Positions 6,039 to 7,526 of a DNA stretch of 7,526 bases are shown one piece after another. Numbering within the stretch: the first letter of the stretch is position 1; each line of letters starts with the position of its first letter. Source of the DNA: Fimiplasma intestinipullorum (GTDB lineage Bacteria; Bacillota_I; Bacilli_A; Erysipelotrichales; Coprobacillaceae); NCBI GenBank assembly GCA_018715065.1, contig DVMJ01000013.1, positions 1 through 7,526 of the forward strand. Direction: 5' to 3'. Below the pieces are notes generated by a model, which made no database searches, was not told the origin of the DNA, and worked only from the letters and a program-made list of their open reading frames with translations. Both the position numbers and the translations under genes were made by a program.

Positions 6039-6077
6039 AAAAAAGCTGCATTAATGAATCTCTCATTGATGCAGCTT
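6039..6077 (-). terminator. Rho-independent terminator of the PTS permease gene
   Basis: A 15-bp stem with one G-U pair joins 6063-6077 and 6043-6057 around a 5-base loop, and in the minus-strand RNA it ends in a run of six U (6044-6039). It begins 5 bases after the permease stop codon. Confidence 0.93.
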
Positions 6078-6082
6078 AGCTT

Positions 6083-7387
6083 CTATGCGGTTTTATTTTG
6101 GATGCGATCGTTAATCATGACAAATGGCGTATAGAGAATTGTCAGGAAAACGACAGCGATGGCATTCCAGATGGCACCACGAATATCTCCACCGGTACAA
6201 AGGAAACCATAGAGGATTGGTGGGGTGACCCAAGGTGCCAGGATACAAGGTCTTCTTAAGAGACCACCTTCCATCAGGAAATAAGTGATGACACCCAGAA
6301 CAACTGGACCTAAAACGAATGGGATCATATAAGTAGGGTTCATAACGATCGGTACACCAAAGACAGCCGGTTCATTGATTTCAAAGATCCCCGGAGCTAA
6401 AGATAATTGTGCTACAGTTCGAGAAGCTTTGGATTTAGAGAAGAGCAGGATAGCAATCAGCAGACCGATCGTACCACCGGAACCGCCAAGGTAGGCAAAA
6501 CCGCTCCATAAACCGGAAACAACCGTATATTGAGGTTCCTGGCCGGCTGCATACTGAGCTACGTTCTCTAAGCCAAGTGGTGTTAAGACAGGATTGATGA
6601 CTGAGGAGACGATGTTTCCTCCATGTAATCCGAAGGTCCATAAGAGACCTGTCAAGAACATCGCAATGACAACCGTCCAAACCGATTGAGATACTGAGGT
6701 CAAAGGCATGGCGACGATCATGTTGATGAGTTCCCAGATATTCATCTGAGTGAATTTTTCGATATAGATGCCGACACCACAAATAAGGAAAACAGTGATG
6801 ATGGCAGGCAACATATTGGTGAAAGCTGCTGCAACAGCTGGTGGAACACCATCAGGCATGGTAATGATCAAGGCTTTTTGTTTAGCCAGACGTGGGAAAA
6901 TTTCTCCAACTGCAATACCAACCAGCATGCCGACAAAGAGGCCTGTTGCCCCAAAGACAGAAGAAGCAATTCCGTTGGTTGATGTACCATCCTCAGCAAC
7001 AGCGGTGATGATAGGGGCTAAGCCTAAATAAGCACCCATGGCAATGATGGCTGAAGCCATGCCATTTCCTTTATTGGATTTTGCCAGATAGTAGGCAATG
7101 CAGGCAACAACGAGGATTGCCAGAATGTTGTTACTACCGTTGTTGACGGCATCAAAGAGCTTCCCTAAACCGGAAGTGTTTAAAAATTCGGTGTAACTAT
7201 TGTAGATAGACGGAATATCCAGTCCATCTTCTCTAAATAGCTTTTGAAAGTTGTTGAGCAGTACGGCAATACCACCTGCCATTGTTAACGGCATGACCAT
7301 GGCAAAGCTGTCACGAATGGCAACCAGATGCTTTTGTGAACCGATCCGGGCTGCCAGTGGGACAAATTTTTCTTCGATAAATCTCAT
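6083..7387 (-). CDS. PTS sugar permease, EIIC component, lactose/cellobiose family (434 aa)
   Basis: This is the membrane channel subunit of a phosphotransferase-system transporter. It binds the sugar and carries it across the membrane while EIIB and EIIA (encoded elsewhere) phosphorylate it. The N-terminus has the family opening (FVPLAARIGSQKHLVAIRDS, 8-27). Multiple hydrophobic segments follow at about 29-46, 86-104, 110-130, 145-162, 190-210 and 235-253. FGLHGGN (252-258) and PGIFEINEPAVFGVPIVMNP (332-351) are the conserved substrate-site motifs; by comparison with the ChbC-type structure, His255 and Glu339 are likely sugar contacts. PWVTPPILYGFLCTGGD (385-401) is the typical C-terminal block. 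Length is normal. The ATG has only a modest AGGG site, about 9 bases upstream, next to a large palindrome. No EIIA or EIIB gene lies between it and its terminator. The sugar (beta-glucoside, cellobiose, chitobiose or other) cannot be decided. Confidence 0.94.
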   Translation of the reverse strand: MRFIEEKFVPLAARIGSQKHLVAIRDSFAMVMPLTMAGGIAVLLNNFQKLFREDGLDIPSIYNSYTEFLNTSGLGKLFDAVNNGSNNILAILVVACIAYYLAKSNKGNGMASAIIAMGAYLGLAPIITAVAEDGTSTNGIASSVFGATGLFVGMLVGIAVGEIFPRLAKQKALIITMPDGVPPAVAAAFTNMLPAIITVFLICGVGIYIEKFTQMNIWELINMIVAMPLTSVSQSVWTVVIAMFLTGLLWTFGLHGGNIVSSVINPVLTPLGLENVAQYAAGQEPQYTVVSGLWSGFAYLGGSGGTIGLLIAILLFSKSKASRTVAQLSLAPGIFEINEPAVFGVPIVMNPTYMIPFVLGPVVLGVITYFLMEGGLLRRPCILAPWVTPPILYGFLCTGGDIRGAIWNAIAVVFLTILYTPFVMINDRIQNKTA

Positions 7388-7399
7388 CTTTATCGCCCT

Positions 7400-7445
7400 G
7401 GTATATTATAAGTGTCCCATCTAAGGGGGTCACTTACAGTATACC
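7400..7445. repeat. 46-bp near-palindrome over the EIIC promoter
   Basis: The left arm GGTATATTATAAGTGTCCC (7400-7418) and the right arm (7427-7445, GGTATACTGTAAGTGACCC when read from the other strand) match at 16 of 19 positions around an 8-base centre. It contains the -35, spacer and -10 of the EIIC promoter and ends 12 bases before the start codon. It could be a large operator or, if transcribed from upstream, an RNA hairpin touching the ribosome binding site. Confidence 0.75.
7405..7433 (-). promoter_or_regulatory. Candidate promoter of the PTS permease gene
   Basis: On the minus strand there is a perfect -10 TATAAT (7410-7405), a 17-base spacer and a partial -35 GTGACC (7433-7428, four of six). 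Transcription would start near 7398, leaving a very short leader of about 11 bases before ATG 7387. Confidence 0.55.
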
Positions 7446-7456
7446 TTCTCCTTTCT

Positions 7457-7480
7457 ATCAACCTTCTATCCGTGGTTGAT
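7457..7480. repeat. 7-bp inverted repeat upstream of the EIIC promoter
   Basis: ATCAACC (7457-7463) and GGTTGAT (7474-7480) are perfect arms around a 10-base spacer. No T-tract follows, so a terminator is unlikely. It may be an operator half-site pair for the permease promoter or a weak hairpin. Confidence 0.4.
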
Positions 7481-7525
7481 TACGGTGACGATATCCTGTA
7501 AACTACAGAATATGTGATTGTGGAT
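7466..7525 (-). CDS. Possible 3' end of another minus-strand gene (cut by window edge)
   Basis: One minus-strand frame is open for 19 codons from the window edge to a TAG at 7468-7466, reading about IHNHIFCSLQDIVTVINHG, while the other two close within 15 codons. If real, it would be the gene before the permease, about 78 bases from its start. It is too short to identify or to exclude chance. Confidence 0.2.
   Translation of the reverse strand: MHNHIFCSLQDIVTVINHG
7493..7511. repeat. Small dyad ATCCTGTA-aac-TACAGAAT
   Basis: The arms pair at seven of eight positions around a 3-base centre. A related half (TACTGTAAG on the minus strand) appears inside the 46-bp palindrome, so CTGTA may be a recurring half-site for a regulator of this promoter region. 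Confidence 0.3.
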
Positions 7526-7526
7526 T

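Noticed and set aside
7388..7526. Search for a cre site at the permease promoter
   Set aside because: No stretch fits TGWAANCGNTNWCA acceptably, so CcpA control of the permease is not claimed.

Overview
The window looks like an ordinary stretch of chromosome from a low-GC Gram-positive bacterium (Bacillota). The reasons are AGGAGG-type ribosome binding sites on most genes, sigma-A style TTGACA/TATAAT promoters, hairpin-plus-U-tract terminators, a site fitting the CcpA cre consensus, and a lactose/cellobiose-type PTS permease. The flavour could fit Erysipelotrichia or a relative, but nothing here fixes the genus.

Left part (1-3290, plus strand): a possible end of an unidentified gene, a rho-independent terminator, then two overlapping genes (233-1684 and 1677-3290). 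They encode the two halves of a heterodimeric ABC exporter, each a six-helix membrane domain fused to an ATPase domain. The substrate is unknown. The first half has an unusually small ATPase helical subdomain and an altered signature motif. A strong bidirectional terminator at 3503-3533 separates this operon from everything to its right.

Middle part (3561-4875, minus strand): a winged-helix regulator (218 aa) with an N-terminal coiled coil, and upstream of it a 78-aa two-helix membrane protein. The regulator's promoter carries two related dyads, one over the -10 and one just upstream of the -35, which suggests autoregulation. A shorter related motif recurs at the -10 and early transcribed region of the small membrane gene, so the two may share control. 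A cre-like site overlaps the start of that transcript.

Right part (5056-7526, minus strand): a PTS EIIC permease (434 aa) closed by its own terminator, followed by an AraC-family regulator (297 aa) with its own good promoter. No EIIA, EIIB or glycosidase gene lies within the window. The EIIC promoter lies inside a 46-bp near-palindrome that abuts the ribosome binding site. The last bases may hold the end of another minus-strand gene.

I found no mobile element, CRISPR array, tRNA or rRNA, and no clear sign of a new system. The best leads are the compact ABC ATPase half, the EIIC promoter palindrome and the putative regulon of the winged-helix protein.
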